Positions 1-7,745 are shown, counted from the stretch's first letter. The stretch is 9,805 nt of DNA from an uncultured Acetatifactor sp. (GCF_910585425.1 NZ_CAJUCP010000100.1:1-9805); one strand, 5' to 3'. Notes: generated from the sequence alone by a model not told the origin. Made by a program: numbers and translations.

Positions 1-19
1 TTTTTCCAGAAAATCTTTT

Positions 20-166
20 TTATTTTCCTCTTGACATTTCACCAAATTGCTTTCCGGGATGGAAAGCGCTAAGCTGCCCTTCCAGGATTCCTGGATATAA
101 GGAAACCTCCTGAAGCAGCGCCGCGGCCTCCTTCCCATAAATCTCTGCCCTGGTCCTCAATGGCAT
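20..166 (-). CDS. Small ORF resembling the N-terminus of DUF5697-type ICE proteins, possibly truncated
   Basis: A 48-codon ORF starts with ATG at 166 and ends with TAA at 20-22. A very strong ribosome binding site lies just upstream at 169-179 (GGAGGGGGAGG on the minus strand), with the outer GGAGG 8 nt from the start. The product begins MPLRTRAEIYGKEAAALLQE and continues with SLYPGILEGQL and FHPGK. This resembles, from memory, the N-terminus of the short DUF5697-type proteins of clostridial conjugative elements, which probably carry a winged-helix-like fold and have no known function. Those proteins are longer, and here the reading stops eight residues after FHPGKQ. A shifted frame stays open from about position 45 to the left edge, so a frameshift is possible. 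It lies downstream of virB4 on the same strand. The strong RBS makes translation likely; the family call is tentative. Confidence 0.5.
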   Translation of the reverse strand: MPLRTRAEIYGKEAAALLQEVSLYPGILEGQLSAFHPGKQFGEMSRGK

Positions 167-354
167 CACCTCCCCCTCCAGACCCCAACGTCTTTATTTT
201 TTCAGAATTCCATATGTGCAGCCCATGTACCTTCGCTTCCTGAATTTGCCAGTGGCAGCACCCTGTAACTGAATGAACGCTTCCCCCACCACTGAAACAA
301 AACAAATCTACTTTCACCTCTCCAGAAGTGATTCGATAGAACAACTTTAGGCGT

Positions 355-384
355 TTAATAACGAGACCCTACGCATTCTGGCAA
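355..384 (-). promoter_or_regulatory. Candidate sigma-A promoter downstream of virB4
   Basis: On the minus strand TTGCCA (379-384) and TATTAA (355-360) are separated by 18 bp. The first hexamer matches the -35 consensus at five of six bases and the second matches the -10 at four of six. It would fire toward the small ORF at 20-166 with a leader of about 180 nt. The leader region 167-350 shows no further gene I can support. This is consensus matching only. Confidence 0.28.
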
Positions 385-386
385 AA

Positions 387-414
387 TCCTGGTTCCGGCT
401 TGTCCGGGTCAGGA
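387..414 (-). terminator. Weak, imperfect terminator-like hairpin after virB4
   Basis: Five bases past the virB4 stop, the minus strand can fold with outer arms TCCTG (410-414) and CAGGA (387-391), inner CCGG arms (404-407 and 395-398), and an internal loop of unpaired bases between them. A run of four T follows at 383-386. The stem is interrupted and the T run is short, so termination is probably partial at best. The T run overlaps the -35 of the candidate promoter at 355-384. Confidence 0.28.
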
Positions 415-418
415 AGCT

Positions 419-3400
419 TCATTCCAGCTCTGCCCCGTCTCCCTGCCGCATCCGCTCCACCAGCTCTTTCAGTTCTCTCCTGTCCGTGGTGATCAGCTCT
501 TTCTCCAGGGGGCTTGCCTTGAACTCAATCATGATGTTGTTGCTATTGGTGCTAATCAGACCGTTCCCCCGCTCAAAATGGGTGATCTCCATGACCTCCG
601 CATCCGACAGGTGCAGGGCGTCCTGTACCCGTACCGCCTCTTCATCCTCCAGGTTCAGGATAATCTTAGTCTTTGAGTTGTTGATAATCCCTTTCCCGAA
701 CCGCCCGCCGTCCAGGTTAAAGAAATCATTCAAGTCCTGGCTGGCGCAGACCGCAGAACCGCCATATCCCCGGATGGTCTTAAAAATCTCCAGTACGAAG
801 TCCCCTGCAAGCCGTGTGCCCGTTGCCCCAGCACCGGAAAGCAGCTGCCAGCATTCATCTATGAAAATGGTCTTCTCCTCGGTACGGTCCTCCTTCGCCC
901 TGTCCCAGACGAAATCTAAAGCCACAAACATCCCCACCGTCAGCAGGTCACCCGTCAGGGACGAGATATCCAGCACCGTATATTTATTCTGCAGGGAAAC
1001 GTTCGTCTGCTGGTTAAAAGTGCTGGCTGAGCCGTTCACCAGCCGGTTCAGTATGTTGGCAAGCCTCTGTGTATCAGGCGATTCCTTCAGCACCCGGTAG
1101 AGATCCCCCAGCACCGGCATCTCACGGTACCTTTCCGGGCAATCCGGGTCTGCCAGGGACCCATTGTCATGGGTGATGCCCTTTGCATTGTAGGTATGTA
1201 TCATAGCCTCGTCCAGGAGCTGCCGCTCCTCATGGGTCATGTCCGGAATCAGCAGGCTGAAGAAGATATGGAGCCGCTGGATCTTCTCCGCCAGTTCGGA
1301 AAGGGTGATGTCCGGCCCGTCCAGAAGCGCGCTCACGGAACGGTCTACCTGCCGTATCTCCATCACATTGATGCAGTGGGGGCTGGCCGGGGATACCTGG
1401 ATGAACTCCCCTCCCACATTGGCGCAGGCCCGGTGGAACTCGTGCCCTTTCAGCGGCGCAATGATGAAGATGGGAATCCCCTTCCGCCTCATCCGCAGGG
1501 CCATCAGCTGCATGGTAAAGGTCTTGCCCGCCCCGCTGGTGCCCAGGATTGCCATGTTGGCATTCTTGTAGACGGCGGAATTGAATATGTCCACGATGAT
1601 CAGGGAGCTGTTGTATTTGTTCACTCCCAAAAGGATGCCGTTGTCGTCACACATCTCATAACTGGTAAAGGGATAGCACCCTGCCGCGCCACCTGTCAGG
1701 AGATTCCGCCTGCTGCGCCCATACAGCTTCTTCTCCACGGATACCAGCGGCAGGGTGGAAAGGAACGCCTGCTCCTCCCGGAAATGGCAGGCACTGGCAC
1801 GCATGTCCTGGGACAGCAGGAGCTTCTTCATCTCGTTCACTTTCCATTCCAGGTCGTCTACCGTGGATGCAGTGACAGTAACCAGTAAGTTCATGTAATA
1901 AAAATCCTCGTTATTGGCAAGCCCCTCCTTCAGGAAGTAGCCGCTGCGGATGGCGCTGTCAATATCGTCAAAGTCCGTGTTGGTGTCGCTAGCATCCTTT
2001 ATTCTGGAGCGGTTGATGCGCAGCTGCTGGCCCACCTTCTGGATGATCAGCTCTTTGGGCTGCCTGCTGAGGAACATGTCCAGGTCAATCCCATCCCCGG
2101 CATTCACCATCAGACTCAGCCACCCTGCAGGCACCTGGCTCCTGTATCCATCCGATGGCACCATCAGGTAAGCGTAATATAGCCCGTCAATACAGATATA
2201 GTGGCTATGGGTAAAATCGATGGACTTCGGGGCAAAAAATTCCACAGCCGGTATGCTGTCCTCATGACAGGAACCATCCTCTGTATCTCCCATATCTTGC
2301 CGGCTCCAACTGCCCCCTGCAGAATTCCGGTACCCCGCCTCCACTTCCTGCACTTTCCGAGCCAGCGGCTTCTCTGCGCTTTCGTTCCTGCAGAGCAGGT
2401 TATAGAGCACTTCCACCGTAAATTCATCCTCATTGTCCGGTATGACCACTTCATTCCCGCACTGGCGGAGATAGTTGGATGCCGTGCGGACTGCCCCCTG
2501 CAGCTGGGAAATGGCTTCCGCCTCCTCATCGCCGCGCCTGGCATCCCATGGCTCATATTCAAAAATCAGGAAGAACCTGCGCGTCACGGCTTCCCTGGAG
2601 CTGATCTGCTGCACGAACTGCAGGTAGTCCTCCTGCATGAGCCGGCACTGCCCATTGGTCTCCTGCGCCATCTCCCGCCGCACCGTATTGATATGGCGCC
2701 CGATATCCGCCCTCCTGGTCAGCACCTTGAACTGGAGCTTCACCGGGCTTATCTTCAAATAGGACACAAAGGAATAGATGATGCCCCTCTGCTCCCTGGC
2801 GCTCCGGAGCAGGAAATTGATGGGAACCACCTCCACCACTTTCACATAGCGATGGTCTTTGGTGTATATCATGCCGTTCTCCACTTTGGAAATGGGAAGA
2901 TATTCCGCTAAAGGATTCAGGAAAGCCTGGGGCTGATGCTTTGCTTTTGCAGAACTCCGGTGCTTCGCCCTGTCCTGACCTTGGCTGTTGGCATTCAGTT
3001 TTTTCTGCATACCAGCATCTTTGTTATAACGGTTACGTCCTTCGATATGGCACATTTCTGCTTTAGCCTGTCTGCCAGACTTTCCTTGTCTGTCACCTTC
3101 TGCCTGTCTAATGGTTTTCCCATATCTTTCAGCATTTACCTGTATATTAGCTTTCCCATGCCTGTCAGCGTTTACCTGTCCATTGGGTTTTCCTTGCCTA
3201 CCAGTATTTACCTGCCCACTGGGTTTCCCCTGTCTGTCACTATTCCCCTGCCCGGCTCTTTTCTGTACATCTCCTATCTGCCTGCGTCTACTATCCTGCC
3301 TCTTATCCCCCATGCTTTCAGTGCCGCCGTTCCGTATGCTGCCCGGCTCCCCATCCCATTCTTCATGGCTTCTCCTGCCCTGGCTGGGGCGCAGCTTCTG

Positions 3401-4084
3401 GCGAATCTCATACCCTTTTACCTGGTCAAATTCTTCCGGAAAATCCTCTTCCCCGGTACGCCTCCATCCGGATATCCCGCCTATGCTGCCCTTACTGTTT
3501 TTTCTGACGTTATAATTTTTTCTGTCTGTACTGTCTTTACTATTATTTCTGCCGGATGTGTGTCCCCTGGCAATAACCTGTCTTCTTTCCGGATGGGCTT
3601 CCCCACACATCTCTCGATAATCTACTGCCAGCCCGGTTTCCTTCCTGCTTCTCTGCAGGCTGCCTCTTCTGTCTCCCCGTCGGCTTTCCCTCCCATTTAT
3701 ATGGCAGTCTCCATCCTGGCTCCCTGCCCCCTGCGGCTTCGTCCTCCGGGCTTTCCCTTTCTGTCCCTGCACCTCTTCCTTATCCCCGCCCACTACCCGG
3801 CGATTCCGCAGGTATTTCAGGAAGATTGCCAGGAATGACGTCAGGCTCTCCCCCGAAATCCCGATCAGGGCAAACAGCCCCAGTGGAAGCGATGTAAGGC
3901 ACAGCACAATGACCCGCACTGTCAGCCCTGCCGGGAGGAAAAGGAAGACCGGAATCCCGGTCCCCCCTGCAAGGATGCCCGCCTCGATCACGTTCCGCGC
4001 CTTGAACATCCCGCCGAAGAAAGTCCCCGTATCCACGAAGTTCGGCGGGATGACATAAATATCACGGTCATTCTGGTTCTCCAT
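419..4084 (-). CDS. virB4: PrgI-VirB4 fusion: type IV secretion ATPase with N-terminal PrgI membrane domain
   Basis: This 1221-residue protein is the energy-providing ATPase of the conjugation machine. Residues 1-98 are PrgI-like, with YVIPPNF near the start and two hydrophobic segments at about 35-52 and 56-90. Residues 100-385 form a hydrophilic, Arg/Lys/Gly/Gln-rich linker that includes 12-residue repeats (about 281-341). From residue 386 (AFLNPLAEYLPI) the VirB4 domain begins. Walker A is GTSGAGKT at 848-855, Walker B is TIFIDE ending at D1076-E1077, followed by SQD at 1115-1117 and NNSKTKIIL at 1135-1143. All key ATPase motifs are intact. The ATG at 4084 follows GGAGAGAGG with a 6-nt spacer from the last AGAGG. 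PrgI and VirB4 are separate genes in pCF10-type systems; here one frame carries both. The usual length for VirB4 alone is about 800 residues, and most of the excess is the linker. The VirB4 assignment is near certain; the PrgI assignment is strong. Confidence 0.95.
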   Translation of the reverse strand: MENQNDRDIYVIPPNFVDTGTFFGGMFKARNVIEAGILAGGTGIPVFLFLPAGLTVRVIVLCLTSLPLGLFALIGISGESLTSFLAIFLKYLRNRRVVGGDKEEVQGQKGKARRTKPQGAGSQDGDCHINGRESRRGDRRGSLQRSRKETGLAVDYREMCGEAHPERRQVIARGHTSGRNNSKDSTDRKNYNVRKNSKGSIGGISGWRRTGEEDFPEEFDQVKGYEIRQKLRPSQGRRSHEEWDGEPGSIRNGGTESMGDKRQDSRRRQIGDVQKRAGQGNSDRQGKPSGQVNTGRQGKPNGQVNADRHGKANIQVNAERYGKTIRQAEGDRQGKSGRQAKAEMCHIEGRNRYNKDAGMQKKLNANSQGQDRAKHRSSAKAKHQPQAFLNPLAEYLPISKVENGMIYTKDHRYVKVVEVVPINFLLRSAREQRGIIYSFVSYLKISPVKLQFKVLTRRADIGRHINTVRREMAQETNGQCRLMQEDYLQFVQQISSREAVTRRFFLIFEYEPWDARRGDEEAEAISQLQGAVRTASNYLRQCGNEVVIPDNEDEFTVEVLYNLLCRNESAEKPLARKVQEVEAGYRNSAGGSWSRQDMGDTEDGSCHEDSIPAVEFFAPKSIDFTHSHYICIDGLYYAYLMVPSDGYRSQVPAGWLSLMVNAGDGIDLDMFLSRQPKELIIQKVGQQLRINRSRIKDASDTNTDFDDIDSAIRSGYFLKEGLANNEDFYYMNLLVTVTASTVDDLEWKVNEMKKLLLSQDMRASACHFREEQAFLSTLPLVSVEKKLYGRSRRNLLTGGAAGCYPFTSYEMCDDNGILLGVNKYNSSLIIVDIFNSAVYKNANMAILGTSGAGKTFTMQLMALRMRRKGIPIFIIAPLKGHEFHRACANVGGEFIQVSPASPHCINVMEIRQVDRSVSALLDGPDITLSELAEKIQRLHIFFSLLIPDMTHEERQLLDEAMIHTYNAKGITHDNGSLADPDCPERYREMPVLGDLYRVLKESPDTQRLANILNRLVNGSASTFNQQTNVSLQNKYTVLDISSLTGDLLTVGMFVALDFVWDRAKEDRTEEKTIFIDECWQLLSGAGATGTRLAGDFVLEIFKTIRGYGGSAVCASQDLNDFFNLDGGRFGKGIINNSKTKIILNLEDEEAVRVQDALHLSDAEVMEITHFERGNGLISTNSNNIMIEFKASPLEKELITTDRRELKELVERMRQGDGAELE
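3063..3242 (-). repeat. Five tandem 36-bp repeats inside the PrgI-VirB4 linker
   Basis: Five imperfect 36-bp units lie at 3063-3098, 3099-3134, 3135-3170, 3171-3206 and 3207-3242. A weaker sixth unit is possible at 3243-3278. Three units start TTTACCTG on the plus strand. On the coding strand each unit encodes 12 residues, of the type GRQGKPNGQVNA and DRHGKANIQVNA, with conserved Arg, Gly-Lys and Gln-Val/Ala. The period is a multiple of three, so copy-number change would keep the frame. The units are diverged at the base level, most strongly at the 3063 end. Confidence 0.9.
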
Positions 4085-4368
4085 CTGTTACCTCTCTCCT
4101 CTCTGCATCCGTCAGGCCTATATGCCTGTCTGCAAAAATATCCTACACAGCATCACCCCATCTCCCACAATATGGTTTCCTAAAAAACATTTTAGTAAAT
4201 TTAGTGAAGCTTCCCTGAAAACCGTCCACTCCTATCATCCGGGCTTCTCCAGAGATGCTTGTCCGGAACCCTTTTTCAGGGACCAGGGTACAAGCCGATT
4301 CCAGTTACAAGGCCCAGCATTTCCAAAAAGCAGGTTACTGCAGGAATCATCCTCACTCTCCAACGCCC
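4085..4368. other. 284-bp gap between the peptidase gene and virB4
   Basis: This gap separates two genes of an otherwise tightly packed operon. It holds the virB4 ribosome binding site (4091-4101), a short inverted repeat at 4111-4130 (CAGGC and GCCTG arms around ATATAG on the minus strand), and a 31-codon ORF listed separately. There is no convincing terminator: the CCCT and AGGG pair near 4270-4282 forms only four base pairs. I saw no good promoter. The gap could mark a lost gene, for example a stand-alone small gene between the peptidase and the ATPase. Confidence 0.5.
4143..4238 (-). CDS. Possible 31-codon small ORF
   Basis: An ATG at 4238 is preceded by GGAG with an 8-nt spacer and opens a frame to TAG at 4143-4145. 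The product is a basic, Phe-rich peptide beginning MIGVDGFQGSFTKF and ending with RKPYCGRWGDAV. I recognise no family. It lies in the gap between the peptidase and virB4 on the operon strand. Its ribosome binding site is the main support; ORFs this short arise often by chance, so it may be a remnant or not a gene at all. Confidence 0.22.
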   Translation of the reverse strand: MIGVDGFQGSFTKFTKMFFRKPYCGRWGDAV

Positions 4369-5742
4369 TCACCCGATAATCCAGAATGGGCCGCCCGCCC
4401 CGGCCCGCCTGCTGGCTTCCTTCAATATGGTCTCCAAATCCCAGAGCTGCCCGCTGCGCCTGTAGCTCGCCGGGTCTGCCACCATGATTTTTCCATCCTT
4501 CACCCCGCGCAGCACGATGAAGTGCCCGCCCTTTGTGAAATGCCCCTCCGACATGATGGCCACCACCAGCTTCCCTTCCGCCAGGGCATCCAGCATCCTC
4601 TGTGGCTCTGATGCGGTACAGCCGGACACCGGCAAGCCCCAGTTCGCGGCGGCACCGGGTATCAGCGCATGGTAGGAGCCGCTTCCCTTGCACCAGTAGC
4701 CGTTCTCATAGGCCCACTGCGCCATCTCCGTAGGCTCTACATATTCCTCTGTCAGCGAGGACACTACCATGGCCATGCAGGTAGACCCGCAGCCGTACCC
4801 GCCGATATGGTCAGTGCCGTAAGGCTGTGACGCATAGCGTTCATCCAGCTGGTTGAAATAGGCAACCTCCGTTGCCCCATCTGTAAAGCTTACATCTCCC
4901 AGAGAGGGGATTGAATTCCCGTCCCAGCCCGCAAGGTTCTGGAGCAGCCCGTCCCCCAGGAACAGGCTCATGTTCCCCGCATAGTCCTCCGCCAGCGCCT
5001 TCTGCTCCTCTGTCAGATGAAACACCTGGTCTGCAAAATACTGCTCCCCATTGTAGGAGATGGTATAGACCATCCATTTCTCCGCTATCCGCTCCTCCTC
5101 CCCGGTCTCCGGGTCTGTCTCTGTCCTTTCCCGCATCTCCTCCCTCCGTTGGAAAGAATAGAGGTGCCCTTTCCCTCCCCGCAGCACTTCCTCCATGTCC
5201 GCTATGGAGATGCTTCCATAATCATCGTTCCGGAAAGCGCAGTACTGGGAGGCGAACAGGTTGGCATTGTAAACCGGGCCTGCCGCATAAGGGTTCACCA
5301 CCTCCATGCAGTCTGCGCCGGAGGATGCAAAGTCCGTCTCTATCTCTGCCTGCGTCTCCTCCAGTGCCTCGCTTAAGATGCTGTTTATGATAAAGGTGAT
5401 ATTGTTCGCATTTTCCGTGATGGCGGTGCTGCTGTTCAGTATGGGCGTGTCCGGGTCCGAGGGGCTTATCCAGGACATGAAGCCGTCATACAGCAGCCCC
5501 GGGAGCATGGCCAGGAACAGCACGGGCAGGAGCAGGAGTGTCGCCATGGCGGCAATGGCTTTCCTAATCTTTTTCTTCCCCTGCCACAGTGCCCCGGCAG
5601 CCGCTCCGTAAGGGCCTCCGGCAGCCGCCCCCTTTGCCGCGCCGGACACCGCTTTCCCTGTCTTCAAAGCGCCCCTGGCAAACTGGGCCGCCATGGAGCC
5701 TCTCTGCAGGAATTCCTCCATCCCGTCCCTCTCTCCGCCCAT
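4369..5742 (-). CDS. Membrane-anchored C39-like cysteine peptidase of the transfer module (CD1108-type mobile element protein)
   Basis: This 457-residue protein starts with a cytoplasmic Gly/Ala-rich segment (about 17-53) and a basic stretch KKKIRK, followed by one membrane segment at about 62-84. The rest should lie outside the cell. Residues 100-290 match, from memory, the uncharacterised middle part of CD1108-type ICE proteins. Residues 292-440 look like a Peptidase_C39_2 domain: Gln298 (YFNQ) for the oxyanion hole, Cys318 in GYGCGSTCMAM as nucleophile, His407 in KGGHFIVL and Asp423 in VADPAS. Related elements usually carry an NlpC/P60 (C40) or lysozyme domain here, so its role is probably VirB1-like opening of the wall or processing of a surface protein; the substrate is unknown. 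The ATG at 5742 directly follows the upstream TAG, suggesting coupled translation. An ATG at 5721 also has a good ribosome binding site (AGAGG, 6 nt). Confidence 0.83.
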   Translation of the reverse strand: MGGERDGMEEFLQRGSMAAQFARGALKTGKAVSGAAKGAAAGGPYGAAAGALWQGKKKIRKAIAAMATLLLLPVLFLAMLPGLLYDGFMSWISPSDPDTPILNSSTAITENANNITFIINSILSEALEETQAEIETDFASSGADCMEVVNPYAAGPVYNANLFASQYCAFRNDDYGSISIADMEEVLRGGKGHLYSFQRREEMRERTETDPETGEEERIAEKWMVYTISYNGEQYFADQVFHLTEEQKALAEDYAGNMSLFLGDGLLQNLAGWDGNSIPSLGDVSFTDGATEVAYFNQLDERYASQPYGTDHIGGYGCGSTCMAMVVSSLTEEYVEPTEMAQWAYENGYWCKGSGSYHALIPGAAANWGLPVSGCTASEPQRMLDALAEGKLVVAIMSEGHFTKGGHFIVLRGVKDGKIMVADPASYRRSGQLWDLETILKEASRRAGAGGPFWIIG

Positions 5743-6771
5743 CTATATCCTGTCCTTTCTTCTGGGTACCGGGGGCAGCTTCTTTACAATGGACTCATTG
5801 TAGGCAATGGAGCCGTCCGCGGCCATATATGGTGACTTTTCCACAGCATCAACGGCATACTGCCGGTACCATGCGGCGCCGTCAGCGGTATGCACCGTGT
5901 CATATGCCCCTTCCGGCGCGGTGTACTGGGCAGCGTTGTACATCCCAAAGGCGATCCCGTCCGGGTGCTTCGCGGAGGTCTCCGTCCCTGTGATCCGTCC
6001 CCCGCCAATCTCCACGTCCGTAAAAGCAGGGACATTCGCCGCCCCGGCTCCCAGTGCCGTATAGCCCATATAGGACTGCAGGGCTTCCGCCGCCTGCGTG
6101 CCGTCTATGGTGCCGTCCACGGCAATGCTGCCTGTTGCGACCCTGCTGATGATGTCGTTGGCAAAGCTCCCGCCCTTGGCGACGGAAGACTTGTAGATCT
6201 GGCCTCCCACCATGCCGGGAATCCCACCGGGCATGCCGCCTTTTCCTTTCCCTGGAGCAGCGCCCCCGGAATTTCCCGCACTGGCTGATGCGGCAGTGAC
6301 GGCTGCGGCTGCGCCGTTCTTCACCTGCCTGCTGGCAACGCCCGCAAGGCCGCCCGACAGGAACCCGCCTGCACTCCCCGGACTGCCTGGGCTTCCCATG
6401 CCCCCGTTCCTGCCGGGGCTTCCCGTCCCGCCGCTGGAACCGCCGCCTAACCTGAAGCGTCCGCCTGCCACGTTCCGGGCTGTCCCTAATCCCCTTGCCG
6501 CCACCATCAGCTCCGCGATCATGTTGCCGCCCGTATGCCCCACGTTTATCCCCAGGCCGGACATAAAGGAATCCACCTTCTGGGACACTTTCAGGAACGC
6601 GATGGCGCACAGGAACCAAATCAGCACGTTCCCGGTGACGGATTCCTTTCCAGACGCCTCCACCTTCGCCTGCACATCCGCTTCCGATATGGCCAGAGCA
6701 GGCTGGCAGACAGCAAAAGACAGCGCCATTGTAAGGAACGCTGCCGCTAACAGTCTCTTCAATCTTTTCAT
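5743..6771 (-). CDS. Exported or membrane-anchored Gly/Ser/Pro-rich transfer-module protein, function unknown
   Basis: The 342-residue product opens with a classic signal peptide: a basic start MKRLKRLL, a hydrophobic core and a likely cleavage site after ALA at residue 27. A second hydrophobic segment at about 47-61 (NVLIWFLCAIAFL) is followed by KVSQKVDSFMSGLGINVGHT and then a low-complexity stretch (about 102-190) rich in Gly, Ser, Pro and Ala with collagen-like GSPG steps. Residues 200-335 are more complex and Ala/Tyr/Gly-rich. Similar proteins sit beside the VirB6 gene in clostridial ICEs, but I know no function. Its place between the VirB6-like gene and the peptidase suggests a part of the channel or surface structure. 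The start ATG at 6771 has AGGAGG upstream, but with a long 12-nt spacer. It ends directly against the peptidase start (TAG-ATG). Confidence 0.8.
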   Translation of the reverse strand: MKRLKRLLAAAFLTMALSFAVCQPALAISEADVQAKVEASGKESVTGNVLIWFLCAIAFLKVSQKVDSFMSGLGINVGHTGGNMIAELMVAARGLGTARNVAGGRFRLGGGSSGGTGSPGRNGGMGSPGSPGSAGGFLSGGLAGVASRQVKNGAAAAVTAASASAGNSGGAAPGKGKGGMPGGIPGMVGGQIYKSSVAKGGSFANDIISRVATGSIAVDGTIDGTQAAEALQSYMGYTALGAGAANVPAFTDVEIGGGRITGTETSAKHPDGIAFGMYNAAQYTAPEGAYDTVHTADGAAWYRQYAVDAVEKSPYMAADGSIAYNESIVKKLPPVPRRKDRI

Positions 6772-6869
6772 ATACTCTGTTGTCCTCCTGATATGTAAGT
6801 ATAGTTTTCAGTTCTTCTGCAACTTCTGGAAGCTTTCTCCAAGCTGCAATCGTCTCCAATGATATGCAT
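6768..6869 (-). CDS. Possible 33-codon leader ORF overlapping the next gene by ATGA
   Basis: In the 208-bp gap between the VirB6-like gene and the secreted protein, an ATG at 6869 opens a 33-codon frame. Its TGA stop overlaps the ATG of the next gene (ATGA), the classic arrangement for translational coupling. AAGG lies 4 nt upstream and AGGTG about 9 nt upstream. The peptide starts MHIIGDDCSLEKASRSC and has no recognisable family. A competing frame starts with GTG at 6880 (KVPCISLETIAAWRKLPEV, with AGGA 5 nt before the GTG) and looks slightly more protein-like at its N-terminus, but it runs on through the next gene out of frame. At most one of the two is real. Confidence 0.22.
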   Translation of the reverse strand: MHIIGDDCSLEKASRSCRRTENYTYISGGQQSI

Positions 6870-6979
6870 GGAACCTTCACCTGCTTCCTGAAAGCTGTCT
6901 ATAGAATAGCGTCACTACGTTGATGCGCTTTCCAGATACGGGTATTTCGTACACACTGGCAGTCCAGAACCACCCTTTT

Positions 6980-7690
6980 TTATAAGGAAAGCGGGTTCGC
7001 AAGGAACGTCCCCACCATGGAAGTGAACAGCCGCAGGCACCAGGCATTCATCACAAGGAGGAAAATCTGTCCCCCCAGCATCCGGCACCAGGACTTGAAG
7101 ATGTTCCCAGTGGACTGGGACGCCCCCATGGAGAACACCACAGGCGCCGTGTAGACCAGCACCCCCAGCAGCACATACCGCTCTGCCGCCTCAAAAAGGA
7201 GCTTTAAATAGTTCCATGCCAGTATCAGTACCAGAATCAGCACGATCAGCGCCACTCCCCCGTTTGCCACCACGCCGATGATGGTGGTCGCCACAGAGCT
7301 GAAGCTGGCAAAGCTGATGGGCGGCAGCTCTGAGTCCAGGATCCAGTTGTAGGGCGTGCCGCCAATCTTTAAGACCGTATTCACAATATCATCCGAAAAG
7401 TAGGCCAGCACAATGAACAGCACCGAGCGGATGCTCAGCTTCACCGGATCCTCAGCCTCGATGCCTGCCCCCAGGCCGAAGTTCTTGAACAGCTGCCATA
7501 TCCAGTTCAGCAGGATGATGCCGATGGCCAGGGCCACGAATATCTGATACATGGTGCCTGCGGCTGGGAAATAGCGTAGGAACACCGCCATATCACAGCC
7601 CAGGGCGCCCAGTACCGATGTCGTCACCAAATCTAGGCCATTCATCACCTGCTCTGCAATCCATTCCACTATCCCGTCTAAAATGCCCAA
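6980..7690 (-). CDS. VirB6-like polytopic membrane protein of the conjugation channel
   Basis: The 236-residue protein is mostly hydrophobic, with membrane segments near residues 46-66, 86-98, 133-158, 170-188 and 203-226. The C-terminal part, with GNIFKSWCRMLGGQIFLLVMN at 195-215, is characteristic of the VirB6/TrbL-like proteins encoded next to PrgI and VirB4 in Tn1549-type elements. It should sit in the cytoplasmic membrane and help form the translocation path. The start is TTG at 7690: an in-frame TAA lies directly before it, AAAGGAG lies 9 nt upstream, and the next in-frame Met is residue 16. The weaker UUG start could keep expression moderate. It follows the VirB2-like gene after 55 bp and has no terminator behind it. 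Confidence 0.85.
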   Translation of the reverse strand: MGILDGIVEWIAEQVMNGLDLVTTSVLGALGCDMAVFLRYFPAAGTMYQIFVALAIGIILLNWIWQLFKNFGLGAGIEAEDPVKLSIRSVLFIVLAYFSDDIVNTVLKIGGTPYNWILDSELPPISFASFSSVATTIIGVVANGGVALIVLILVLILAWNYLKLLFEAAERYVLLGVLVYTAPVVFSMGASQSTGNIFKSWCRMLGGQIFLLVMNAWCLRLFTSMVGTFLANPLSL

Positions 7691-7745
7691 TTATAATCAC
7701 TCCTTTCTACATCTGGCATGGCCTGCCCCTGATATGCCCGATGCA

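Noticed and set aside
69..344. A 91-codon minus-strand frame in the left gap
   Set aside because: It starts with TTG without a ribosome binding site, is rich in Gly runs, and overlaps the better-supported ORF at 20-166 in another frame.
1169..1888. A 239-codon plus-strand open frame
   Set aside because: It is antisense to the conserved VirB4 ATPase core, which has intact Walker motifs; it is a shadow of GC-rich coding sequence.
3063..3242. CRISPR-like array suggested by 36-bp periodicity
   Set aside because: The units are contiguous with no spacers, diverged, and lie in frame inside a long coding sequence.
2936..3838. A 300-codon plus-strand open frame with hydrophobic, Leu/Pro/Ser-rich product
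   Set aside because: It lies antisense to the Arg/Lys/Gly-rich PrgI-VirB4 linker; the lack of stops follows from that codon use, and no good ribosome binding site or family is evident.
5900..6880. A 326-codon minus-strand frame starting with GTG at 6880
   Set aside because: Most of it is an out-of-frame, Arg/Gly-rich reading of the exported protein gene, which has a clear signal peptide in the other frame. Only its first 35 codons, in the gap, could be coding, and this is noted under the small ORF there.
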